Shown here: positions 1-5,532 of the stretch, in pieces
Position numbering within the stretch: the stretch's first letter is position 1
Layout: each line of letters begins with the position of its first letter
NCBI GenBank assembly: GCA_012270595.1
Contig: JAAXIA010000194.1
Location: 1 to 7,545, forward strand
Direction: 5' to 3'
DNA length: 7,545 nt
DNA from: Rhodanobacteraceae bacterium
Lineage (GTDB): Bacteria; Pseudomonadota; Gammaproteobacteria; Xanthomonadales; Rhodanobacteraceae
The notes under the pieces: model-generated
The model's database searches: none
What the model was told of the DNA's origin: nothing
The model's input: the letters and a program-made list of their open reading frames with translations, nothing else
Translations under genes and position numbers: made by a program

Positions 1-245
1 AACCGGCTCTTTCGCTCATACATAGTCGCCATAATCTAGACCCGTATTCAGGTCTTAGCTACTTCAGCCCCAAATTTTGTGATGCGTGACCTTGAGTTGA
101 TCAGGTCAAGCGTGCTGAATAATGATATGGCCCCAACACGCTATCCCTTGTTGCTGGCCTTCAAGCATTAACTTTGAGAAATCTCAAGATCAAAAGTGGC
201 GCGTTGGCTGGTTCGTCTTTTGATGCTTTTTATGGGTTCAAAAGG
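1..245. other. Intergenic or unassigned left flank, no gene recognised
   Basis: I see no convincing coding frame, tRNA or rRNA here. The stretch lies downstream of the hemW stop. It contains several short dyads: TGACCT (87-92) with AGGTCA (103-108), TTGAGA (174-179) with TCTCAA (182-187) around a 2-base centre, and ATCAAAAG (189-196) with CTTTTGAT (217-224) around a 20-base loop. None is a GC-rich stem followed by a T-run, so I do not call a classical intrinsic terminator, although the last pair is where one for the rdgB-hemW transcript would be expected. Confidence 0.5.
189..224. repeat. 8-bp perfect inverted repeat downstream of hemW
   Basis: ATCAAAAG at 189-196 is exactly complementary to CTTTTGAT at 217-224, with a 20-base loop. 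It begins about 22 bases after the hemW stop in the direction of transcription. The stem is AT-rich and the loop is long, so a strong terminator is unlikely. It could be a weak 3'-end stem or a chance pairing. Confidence 0.3.
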
Positions 246-1427
246 CTAAGGCAGAAAGCAGCTGATGAGGTCATTCAAAAAGCGCTGTCCCAGTGCAGTG
301 GCGCGTAATTGCTGTGGGTCGGAGGCAAGCCAGCCATGGCATCGTGCCTGGGCGAGTGGGGTGGCGATATGTTCCAGGGAAAGACCGGTACGGGCGCTGA
401 AGTCGCTAAGTGGTACGCCATCGACCAGACGCAGCGCATTTAGCATATATTCAAACGGTAGCTCTGTGCGTGGAACCAGCTGCTTGCCGCCAATGCGCCC
501 GGGTCCTCGGGCAGCCAGTTGCCAGGCACGTGGGTGGCGGATTTTCCAGCGCCTAAGGATACGACCATTCGCGCCATCGGTGAGTTTGCCATGGGCGCCG
601 GCGCCTATACCCAGATAGTCGCCAAAGCGCCAGTAATTGAGATTATGCACACTGCGTCGGCCAGCTTTGGCATACGCGGAGATTTCATAGTGCTGATAAC
701 CTGCAGACAGCAGGCGTGTTTGGCAGGATGCGTTCATTGCCAGGATGAGGTCATCGTCTGGTAGTGGCGGCGGGTTAGCAGCGAACGCGGTATGCGGTTC
801 CAGGCTGAGCTGATAGTGCGAAATATGGGTGGGCGACAGGTCCATGGCATGTTCCACATCCTTGCATGCTGCGGCCAGATCCTGTTCGGGTAAGCCATAC
901 ATCAGGTCGAGGTTGATGTTTAGGTAACCAGCATCCTGCGCTGATTTTACCGCGTATTCAGCCTCCCTGGCCGAGTGAATGCGGCCCAGGTGTTGCAGCT
1001 TGTCGTCGTCGAAACTCTGTATTCCGAAGGAGAGGCGGTTGATTCCAGCGCGCAGATAGCCATCGAAACGACCATGTTCCACCGTACCAGGGTTGGTTTC
1101 CAGGGTGATTTCAGCATCATTGGCCAGTGGCAGGCGTTGCCGCAAGGCATCGATCAGGCGGGCGATCAGGCTCGGCGCAAACAGGCTGGGGGTGCCGCCA
1201 CCAAAGAAAATACTGACAAGTTGGCGCGGATTTTCTTTCTGCCCGGTGATGATTGCGCCCAGATCGCGCAGATCGGCATCCAGGTCGGCCAGCAGCAGTT
1301 CGCTATAGTGAGCGTAAGGGGGCGTTTCATCGCGAATGGCATGTGAGTTGAAATCGCAGTAGGGACACTTCTTTACGCACCATGGCATGTGTATGTACAG
1401 TGACAGCGGCGGTGTAGTCAGACTCAT
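246..1427 (-). CDS. hemW: Radical SAM haem chaperone HemW (HemN-like)
   Basis: The 393-residue protein belongs to the HemW branch of the HemN family. Characterised members bind haem and deliver it to respiratory enzymes in the cytoplasm, and lack coproporphyrinogen oxidase activity. The N-terminus carries the radical-SAM cluster motif CxxxCxxC (C17, C21, C24). It is followed by the SAM-binding GGGTPS (76-81), ETNPG (110-114), SFGIQSF (133-139), DLMYGLP (174-180), HNLNYW (261-266) and a GxGAGAHG segment (273-280). The C-terminal 70 residues fit the HemN C-terminal helical domain. E. coli HemW has 378 residues, so this is full length. The ATG overlaps the rdgB stop as ATGA and no Shine-Dalgarno is visible, so translation is probably coupled to rdgB. 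Older annotation often calls this family HemN; the short N-terminus before the cysteines favours HemW. Confidence 0.95.
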   Translation of the reverse strand: MSLTTPPLSLYIHMPWCVKKCPYCDFNSHAIRDETPPYAHYSELLLADLDADLRDLGAIITGQKENPRQLVSIFFGGGTPSLFAPSLIARLIDALRQRLPLANDAEITLETNPGTVEHGRFDGYLRAGINRLSFGIQSFDDDKLQHLGRIHSAREAEYAVKSAQDAGYLNINLDLMYGLPEQDLAAACKDVEHAMDLSPTHISHYQLSLEPHTAFAANPPPLPDDDLILAMNASCQTRLLSAGYQHYEISAYAKAGRRSVHNLNYWRFGDYLGIGAGAHGKLTDGANGRILRRWKIRHPRAWQLAARGPGRIGGKQLVPRTELPFEYMLNALRLVDGVPLSDFSARTGLSLEHIATPLAQARCHGWLASDPQQLRATALGQRFLNDLISCFLP

Positions 1428-2020
1428 GGGGTGGTCGACAGGGAGGGCAATAGCCTTGCCAGCGCGCGGGCGCGATGACTCAGGCGGTTTTTCAGTGTGC
1501 TATCGAGTTCAGCTGCCGATACCTGTTGCCCGTCGGGTAAAAACAGGGGGTCGTAACCAAAGCCTTGTGTGCCGCGTGGCGCGTGTAGTATGCGTCCATA
1601 CCAGCGCGCCTCGGCCAGTTGCGGTGCGGGGTCGTCGGCATGACTGATGAGAGCGAGCATGCAAATAAAGAAGGCCGCACGCTGGGCGTCGGGCACGCCT
1701 TCCAGTTCACGTAGCAGTTTGGTGTTATTGCCAAGGTCATCGCCATGCTTGCCGGCATAGCGCGCCGAGTAAAGGCCAGGGGCACCGTGCAGCTTGGATA
1801 CGCATAGGCCAGAGTCATCGGCGAGCGTCGGCAAACCGGTGATACGCGCGGCGTGGCGAGCCTTGAGTAGCGCGTTTTCGACGAAGCTAAGGCCGGTTTC
1901 TTCAATCTCGTTGACGCCCAGTTGCACTTGCGCCACCACCTCAACAGGGGTGTTGGCAAGTAAATTGCGCAATTGGACAAGTTTGCCCTGATTATTGCTG
2001 GCCAGTACCAGACGCTGCAT
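1424..2020 (-). CDS. rdgB: RdgB/HAM1 non-canonical purine NTP pyrophosphatase
   Basis: The 198-residue protein is a Maf/HAM1-superfamily XTP/dITP diphosphatase. It hydrolyses ITP, dITP and XTP to the monophosphates and so keeps deaminated purines out of DNA and RNA. It has the N-terminal substrate-loop motif SNNQGK (8-13), the catalytic LADDSGL segment (66-72; D69 matches the E. coli general base), FGYDPLF (154-160) and SHRARAL (181-187), all in family order. Its length is close to that of E. coli RdgB (197). The ATG at 2020 begins MQRLVLASNN, aligning directly with the E. coli start. Upstream of it I see no Shine-Dalgarno, but there is a perfect TATAAT about 34 bases away. The stop overlaps the hemW start by four bases, so the two genes form a translationally coupled pair. 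Confidence 0.96.
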   Translation of the reverse strand: MQRLVLASNNQGKLVQLRNLLANTPVEVVAQVQLGVNEIEETGLSFVENALLKARHAARITGLPTLADDSGLCVSKLHGAPGLYSARYAGKHGDDLGNNTKLLRELEGVPDAQRAAFFICMLALISHADDPAPQLAEARWYGRILHAPRGTQGFGYDPLFLPDGQQVSAAELDSTLKNRLSHRARALARLLPSLSTTP

Positions 2021-2053
2021 AGTTGTGACGGGTAGTATTTTAAAAAAAGAAGG

Positions 2054-2059
2054 ATTATA
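2054..2059 (-). promoter_or_regulatory. Candidate -10 box (TATAAT) for rdgB-hemW
   Basis: Read on the minus strand the hexamer is a perfect TATAAT, 33 bases before the rdgB ATG. This would give a leader of roughly 25-30 bases. At 17-18 bases upstream I find only a poor -35 match (TACTCC or CTACTC) and there is no extended -10 TG, so a sigma-70 promoter is plausible but incomplete; an activator could compensate. Confidence 0.35.
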
Positions 2060-2138
2060 TGGAAGAGGAGGTACACGGAGTAGCTCTTTCCACGAGCCCC
2101 GGCAACAGCGCGAAACAGGATAAAAGTCCGCGCATCAC

Positions 2139-2150
2139 GGGAGATCTCCC
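2139..2150. promoter_or_regulatory. 12-bp perfect palindrome GGGAGATCTCCC
   Basis: The sequence equals its own reverse complement with no spacer, the form expected of a dimeric protein-binding site rather than an RNA hairpin. It sits about 118 bases upstream of rdgB and 45 bases beyond the rph stop. A near copy differing only in one symmetric base pair lies at 4617-4628 upstream of the peroxiredoxin. No regulator family can be named from the site. Confidence 0.3.
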
Positions 2151-2158
2151 AGGCATTC

Positions 2159-2170
2159 CATGAATTCATG
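2159..2170. promoter_or_regulatory. 12-bp perfect palindrome CATGAATTCATG
   Basis: This is a second spacer-free dyad, eight bases from the AGATCT-centred palindrome in the same gap. A 10-bp version (ATGAATTCAT) also occurs inside rph near 2329-2338, which weakens the case for a specific operator. It is recorded as structure only. Confidence 0.2.
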
Positions 2171-2194
2171 AAATGTCAAATGAGAAAGAACATC

Positions 2195-2920
2195 TCACGA
2201 TTTCAGCGCCGCGCGTTGGGCGGCGATGAGTTCGTCAATACCTTTTTCAGCCAGACCCAGCATCTCCGTCATGTCGTCGCGACAGAAAGCTTGTTGTTCG
2301 GCGGTGCCCTGAATTTCAATGAATTCATGTTTGCCGTTCATCACTACATTCATATCGGTATAGCAGGTGGAATCTTCGGCGTAATCAAGATCGAGTACGG
2401 CCAGACCTCGGCAGATACCCACCGAGACAGCGGCTACTTCGGCAACCAGTGGGTGGCGTTTCATGTTCTCGCGTTTTATCAATTGGTTAATGGCATCTGC
2501 CAGTGCTACGTAGCCACCGGTGATTGCTGCGGTACGGGTACCGCCATCGGCCTGGATGACGTCGCAGTCCACAGTGATAACGCGCTCACCTAGTATCTTT
2601 CGGTCCACACACGCACGCAGGCTGCGACCGATCAAACGCTGGATTTCCATAGTGCGGCCACTTTGTCCACCGCGTGTTGCCTCGCGCTGCGTGCGGCTGT
2701 GCGTGGCGCAGGGTAGCATGCCATATTCGGCAGTGATCCAGCCTTCACCTTTTCCGCGCAGCCAGATGGGGGTGCGATCTTCAATGCTAGCTGTACATAG
2801 CACGCAGGTATCGCCGAAGCTGATTAATACTGAACCTTCGGCATGGCGGGTGTAATGGCGCTGGATGCTGATGGGGCGCAGCTGATCATTGGCACGGTGA
2901 CTGGGACGGGAATTGTTCAT
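2195..2920 (-). CDS. rph: Ribonuclease PH
   Basis: The 241-residue protein is a phosphorolytic 3'-5' exoribonuclease that trims the 3' ends of tRNA precursors using phosphate and forms a ring-shaped hexamer in the cytoplasm. Family blocks are all present: [11 protein letters not shown] (35-45), [11 protein letters not shown] (60-70), the [16 protein letters not shown] helix (88-103; R89 matches the E. coli phosphate-binding R86), [18 protein letters not shown] (119-136), TDMNVVM (188-194) and QGTAE (204-208). Length is close to the E. coli protein (238). The start follows the family pattern of a short basic N-terminus before the NDQLRP segment. There is no clear Shine-Dalgarno before the ATG; the upstream bases are A-rich and overlap a hairpin. 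The gene is divergent from yicC and upstream of rdgB-hemW. Confidence 0.97.
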   Translation of the reverse strand: MNNSRPSHRANDQLRPISIQRHYTRHAEGSVLISFGDTCVLCTASIEDRTPIWLRGKGEGWITAEYGMLPCATHSRTQREATRGGQSGRTMEIQRLIGRSLRACVDRKILGERVITVDCDVIQADGGTRTAAITGGYVALADAINQLIKRENMKRHPLVAEVAAVSVGICRGLAVLDLDYAEDSTCYTDMNVVMNGKHEFIEIQGTAEQQAFCRDDMTEMLGLAEKGIDELIAAQRAALKS

Positions 2921-2923
2921 GGT

Positions 2924-2952
2924 GGTTTTTTAACCGCTGTTAAAGAAAAACC
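2924..2952. promoter_or_regulatory. Hairpin in the divergent rph-yicC intergenic region
   Basis: A core stem TTAAC (2930-2934) pairs with GTTAA (2939-2943) around a 4-base CGCT loop. The stem continues outward as a T-run against an A-run, with a bulged G at 2945, towards GG (2924-2925) and CC (2951-2952). It lies 3-4 bases upstream of the rph ATG, within the region ribosomes would bind. It could therefore be a leader stem affecting rph translation or an operator for the divergent pair. It is AT-rich and may be only weakly stable. Confidence 0.35.
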
Positions 2953-3018
2953 GGGCAAACATAGTGGTAAAAGTCTATCATCGTGAGCGTCGAATTCTTT
3001 AAAAGAGTAATATTACCG

Positions 3019-3876
3019 ATGATCCACAGCATGACAGCTTATGCCATCGCCGAAGCTACTGTCGCGAGGAGTACACTTAGTTGCGAGCTACGTACGGTGA
3101 ACCATCGCTATCTTGAGATGAATCTGCGACTTCCTGATGATCTGCGCGGTGTGGAGCCACAGCTGCGTGAGCGCGTAGCGGCTAGATTGTCGCGTGGTAA
3201 AATTGACCTGTGCCTTCGTTACAGCGGCGAAGTGAACAACGCGAGCTTACGGGTGGATCACGCACGACTGGCGGAACTGGCGGCATTGTCGCAGAGTCTT
3301 GGTGAATTTGAGCATGTGCGCGTGGAATTTACCGAGTTATTGCGTTTCCCTGGTGTGTTACAGCGGGAAAAGCTTGATCTGGAGACACAGCAAAACGCCG
3401 TATTCAAGTTGCTCGATCAGGTATTGGATGCCTTGGTGGCTGGCCGTGAGCGTGAGGGATTCAAGATCGACCGGGCATTACGCGATAAGCTAGATGGCAT
3501 TGAGCTTATCGTTGGCCAGGTGCACAGTTGGATGCCGAAGATCCGTTTGGCTTTGCGTGCGCGCCTGGAGTCGCGATTGGCGGAACTTGGGCAGCTTGCC
3601 GACCCTGCTCGTTTGGAACAGGAGTTGGTATTGCAGATAACCCGTTGTGATGTGGACGAAGAGCTGGATCGGCTCACAACCCACATTGCCGAGATACGCC
3701 GTATTCTGAGTTTGGCCGAACCAGTGGGGCGTCGCCTCGATTTTTTGATGCAGGAATTGAACCGCGAAGCCAATACCTTAGTTTCCAAATCGATCGATGC
3801 GCGCACCAGCAATGCGGCAGTGGAACTCAAAGTGTTGATTGAACAGATGCGCGAACAGATCCAAAACATCGAGTGA
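3019..3876 (+). CDS. yicC: YicC family endoribonuclease
   Basis: The 285-residue protein belongs to the YicC/YloC family, whose members act as endoribonucleases; E. coli YicC has been linked to degradation of the small RNA RyhB. It has the YicC-like N-terminal domain (MIHSMTAYA at 1-9, then the NHRYLE, LRLP and RGKIDL blocks) and the C-terminal DUF1732 domain ending in ELNREANTL, SKSID and the highly conserved IEQMREQIQNIE. E. coli YicC is about the same length and ends identically. I chose the ATG at 3019 because the E. coli protein begins MIRSMTAYA. An in-frame GTG at 2983 would add 12 residues that have no counterpart. A weak Shine-Dalgarno AAGAG (3003-3007) lies 11 bases upstream. In many proteobacteria gmk follows yicC; here no intact gmk does. 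Confidence 0.93.
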   Translation: MIHSMTAYAIAEATVARSTLSCELRTVNHRYLEMNLRLPDDLRGVEPQLRERVAARLSRGKIDLCLRYSGEVNNASLRVDHARLAELAALSQSLGEFEHVRVEFTELLRFPGVLQREKLDLETQQNAVFKLLDQVLDALVAGREREGFKIDRALRDKLDGIELIVGQVHSWMPKIRLALRARLESRLAELGQLADPARLEQELVLQITRCDVDEELDRLTTHIAEIRRILSLAEPVGRRLDFLMQELNREANTLVSKSIDARTSNAAVELKVLIEQMREQIQNIE

Positions 3877-3932
3877 TGTCTATCAGCGTTTCAAGATGAA
3901 CATAAAACCTTTATAAGCCGCTATTTATATGA

Positions 3933-4046
3933 ATGACAAAACCCACTGATACTTCCAATAAAGCAAAAACAAGCCAAGCAACAAGCACTCCTGCTGGAAC
4001 AGTTAAGATCCACCGGGCTATCGCCTTTGGCTCAGTGTGCCTTTGA
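3933..4046 (+). pseudogene. Small open frame, possible truncated 5' end of gmk
   Basis: This is a 37-codon frame that starts with ATG 56 bases after yicC and whose 3' end overlaps the end of the convergent peroxiredoxin gene. Residues 1-23 are rich in T, S, K and A and end in TPAGT. Many guanylate kinases start with such a low-complexity leader followed by GTLYIVSAPSGAGK. After GT the frame reads VKIHRAIAFG and stops, with no P-loop. Given the common yicC-gmk order, a gmk gene cut off just before its P-loop is one reading. The other is that this is a chance short frame. There is no good Shine-Dalgarno. The similarity covers too few residues to be firm. Confidence 0.2.
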
Positions 4047-4616
4047 TGCGGGCTTCTTTTGGGCGGCCGCTTTCTTTTTCAGTTTTCTGACAGCAGCCAG
4101 TGTTTTTGCCACGTGTTGGTCTGGGCTGAGATTGGAGTACGCGAAAACGATTTTCCCCGAGGGGGCGATCACGTAGGATGTACGGTTTGATAAACCGGGG
4201 ATGAGCGTTAATCTGGCATCGTATTTCCTGGCGATCTTTGCGCCCTTGTCAGAGGCTACTGGAAATTTTCCGCTACAGTACCTGCTTTCTTTTGAAAAGG
4301 TGGCCAGCTCTGATAACTTTCCAGCAGTGATGCCCACGACGCTGGCGTGCACAGCTTTGAATTGTGGGATAGCCTGTGAGAACAGATGCGCCTCGATGTT
4401 GCAGCCATAGGTATGTGGCGCGGGGAAAAAATACAAAACGACAGGGCCTTTCTTCAGTGCATCAGTCAGGTGAAAAGTGAAGGAGTGCCCAGCCAGGTAG
4501 GCAGGTGCGCTGAAACGTGGCGCTGATACGCCGGTTTTGAGCATGGCCAGCACAGGGCTGGCCAGCAGTGAGCCGAATAGCATGATAAGGGCAGCAGATG
4601 AGCGCAGGCGTTTCAT
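4032..4616 (-). CDS. Exported BCP/PrxQ-type peroxiredoxin
   Basis: The 194-residue protein is of the thioredoxin-fold AhpC/TSA-BCP family, which reduces hydrogen peroxide and organic peroxides. Residues 1-24 form a signal peptide: basic MKRLR, a hydrophobic core, and a likely signal peptidase I site after SPVLA, implying action in the periplasm. The active site PAPHTYGC (65-72) keeps the P-x3-T-x2-C pattern with C72 as peroxidatic cysteine. The usual BCP resolving cysteine five residues later is replaced by H77. The only other cysteine of the mature protein is C114, in SRYCSGKF, 42 residues further on. A comparable helix-3 position serves as resolving cysteine in some PrxQ proteins. A second oddity is the lysine/alanine-rich tail (from about residue 178). 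The Shine-Dalgarno GGGGAAG (4624-4630, minus strand) is well placed and overlaps a palindrome. The gene is divergent from the RsuA-family gene. Confidence 0.85.
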   Translation of the reverse strand: MKRLRSSAALIMLFGSLLASPVLAMLKTGVSAPRFSAPAYLAGHSFTFHLTDALKKGPVVLYFFPAPHTYGCNIEAHLFSQAIPQFKAVHASVVGITAGKLSELATFSKESRYCSGKFPVASDKGAKIARKYDARLTLIPGLSNRTSYVIAPSGKIVFAYSNLSPDQHVAKTLAAVRKLKKKAAAQKKPASKAH

Positions 4617-4628
4617 GGAAGATCTTCC
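4617..4628. promoter_or_regulatory. 12-bp perfect palindrome GGAAGATCTTCC at the peroxiredoxin start
   Basis: This spacer-free palindrome abuts the peroxiredoxin ATG and overlaps its Shine-Dalgarno on the minus strand. It matches the 2139-2150 palindrome except for one symmetric pair (consensus GG-R-AGATCT-Y-CC). A dimeric repressor bound here would block the gene, but this is inference from symmetry and position only. Part of it is explained by the need for a GGAAG ribosome binding site. Confidence 0.3.
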
Positions 4629-4752
4629 CCGTGTCTGAGCTTGCAGATAATAACTGGATAAGGCGTAGCGTGGTTTGTTTCTGGGTTGGGAGGGATGATG
4701 GACGCACGGGCTGCGATGTGCCGGAAGCCTGGAGCGGAAAGGTCAGGCTTAC

Positions 4753-4757
4753 AGGAG
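4753..4757 (+). promoter_or_regulatory. Shine-Dalgarno AGGAG deciding the RsuA-family start
   Basis: AGGAG lies six bases before the GTG at 4764, an ideal spacing. The in-frame ATGs further upstream (4695 and 4698) have only a purine run ending directly against them, which is too close to work as a ribosome binding site. Confidence 0.65.
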
Positions 4758-4763
4758 TGGGGA

Positions 4764-5486
4764 GTGCGCGACGCAAACATAAAACTGCTCGGGCTGATAG
4801 TCAACCTCGGCTATGGTAGCCGCAAGGAGGTGACACGGATGTTTCGTGAAGGACGGATCACCGATAAGGATGGTTATGTGCTCTATGCCGATGACAAAGT
4901 GCCGCACGCCCGCGTGCGCCTTGACGGTCAACTTCTGGATCCAGCGCCGGGTCTGGTGCTGATGATGCACAAGCCCCTGGGCGTGAGTTGTTCGCACAAG
5001 GAGCAGGGACGTTTGGTCTATGAGTTACTGCCGCCGCGTTACCGGCGGCGGCGTCCGCTGCTGTCCACGGTGGGGCGACTCGATCGTGATACATCCGGTT
5101 TGCTGTTGTTTACCGATGATGGTGTCTTGTTGCACCGGATTATTTCACCGAAAGCAAAGGTGGCCAAATGTTATGAGGCGACGCTTGCTGAGGATTTGCG
5201 TGGTCACGAGGTCGATCTGTTCGCTAGTGGCAGCTTTATGCTGGCCTCAGAAATCACGCCGCTAGCACCTGCCAGGCTGGACGTCCTGACGCCGCGACGG
5301 GTGCAACTGACCGTGACGGAAGGCCGCTACCATCAGGTGCGGCGCATGTTTGCCGCGACGGGTAACCGCGTGGTTAGTCTGTGCCGGGTATCGCTGGGCG
5401 CGCTGGTGCTGGGCGACTTGCTCCCCGGTGCATGGCGGCCTCTGCTACTTGCTGAGTGCGCACAGATTTTTACCAGGCGAGGGTAA
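4764..5486 (+). CDS. RsuA-family 16S rRNA pseudouridine synthase
   Basis: From the GTG at 4764 the protein has 240 residues, against 231 for E. coli RsuA. The N-terminal 60 residues form an S4-like RNA-binding domain (IKLLGLIVNLGYGSRKEVTR). It is followed by the RsuA catalytic domain with HKPLGVSCS (69-77), the catalytic loop GRLDRDTSGLLLFTDDG (104-120; D107 is the expected nucleophile), HRIISPK (124-130) and EGRYHQVRRMFAATGN (186-201). The family isomerises a uridine of rRNA. RsuA itself makes pseudouridine 516 of 16S rRNA in the small subunit, but the related RluE, RluF and RluB target 23S rRNA, so the exact target is not proven. The start was chosen by the Shine-Dalgarno at 4753-4757; the longer in-frame options (TTG 4686, ATG 4695/4698) add residues without similarity to the S4 domain. 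It converges on the SIR2-like gene, 46 bases away. Confidence 0.88.
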   Translation: MRDANIKLLGLIVNLGYGSRKEVTRMFREGRITDKDGYVLYADDKVPHARVRLDGQLLDPAPGLVLMMHKPLGVSCSHKEQGRLVYELLPPRYRRRRPLLSTVGRLDRDTSGLLLFTDDGVLLHRIISPKAKVAKCYEATLAEDLRGHEVDLFASGSFMLASEITPLAPARLDVLTPRRVQLTVTEGRYHQVRRMFAATGNRVVSLCRVSLGALVLGDLLPGAWRPLLLAECAQIFTRRG

Positions 5487-5532
5487 AACCAAAGACCTAA
5501 TCTGATCTGGGATTTGTTTATAGAATTTCCCC
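5487..5532. other. Short convergent gap between RsuA-family gene and SIR2-like gene
   Basis: The 46 bases separate two stop codons on opposite strands. A bidirectional terminator would be expected, but I find only a 4-bp GGGA/TCCC pairing (about 5508-5530) and no strong stem with a T-run. The junction between core genes and the presumed defence locus falls here. Confidence 0.4.

Larger units (their letters stand above)
2021..2194. other. 174-base gap between rph and rdgB
   Basis: No gene is supported here. An open frame starting at 2169 on the minus strand crosses the gap, but it continues inside rdgB in the wrong frame and resembles nothing I know. The gap is long for an operon of this kind. 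It contains two perfect 12-bp palindromes and a TATAAT facing rdgB, so rdgB-hemW may have their own promoter rather than depending only on rph read-through. Confidence 0.6.
4617..4763. promoter_or_regulatory. Divergent intergenic region between peroxiredoxin and RsuA-family gene
   Basis: These 147 bases must hold the promoters for both divergent genes. A TATTAT on the minus strand (4647-4652) is a candidate -10 for the peroxiredoxin gene, about 30 bases upstream of its ATG. The overlapping GATAAT on the plus strand (4646-4651) is a candidate for the other gene. I find no good -35 hexamer for either, so these assignments are weak. Confidence 0.3.

Noticed and set aside
87..108. TGACCT/AGGTCA inverted repeat in the left flank
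   Set aside because: It is a 6-bp arm with a 10-base spacer in a region with no adjacent gene start, so chance is likely.
1492..2169. 225-codon minus-strand open frame spanning the rph-rdgB gap
   Set aside because: Most of it overlaps rdgB in another frame, and the part in the gap (starting MNSWNAWEIS) resembles no protein I know. It is best read as a shadow.
2168..2593. 141-codon plus-strand frame antisense to rph
   Set aside because: It is antisense to a clearly conserved gene, has no recognisable domain and follows from the codon pattern of rph.
2983..3018. GTG start for yicC adding 12 residues
   Set aside because: YicC proteins begin at MIxSMTAYA, which corresponds to the ATG at 3019.
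3417..3869. 150-codon minus-strand frame antisense to yicC
   Set aside because: It is serine/arginine-rich low-quality sequence typical of the complement of a real coding frame.
4686..4763. Longer N-terminus for the RsuA-family protein (TTG 4686 or ATG 4695/4698)
   Set aside because: The added 26 residues do not resemble the S4 domain, and the Shine-Dalgarno AGGAG is ideally placed for the GTG at 4764.
5508..5530. Intrinsic terminator between the convergent genes
   Set aside because: Only a 4-bp GGGA/TCCC pairing is present, with no adequate stem or T-run.
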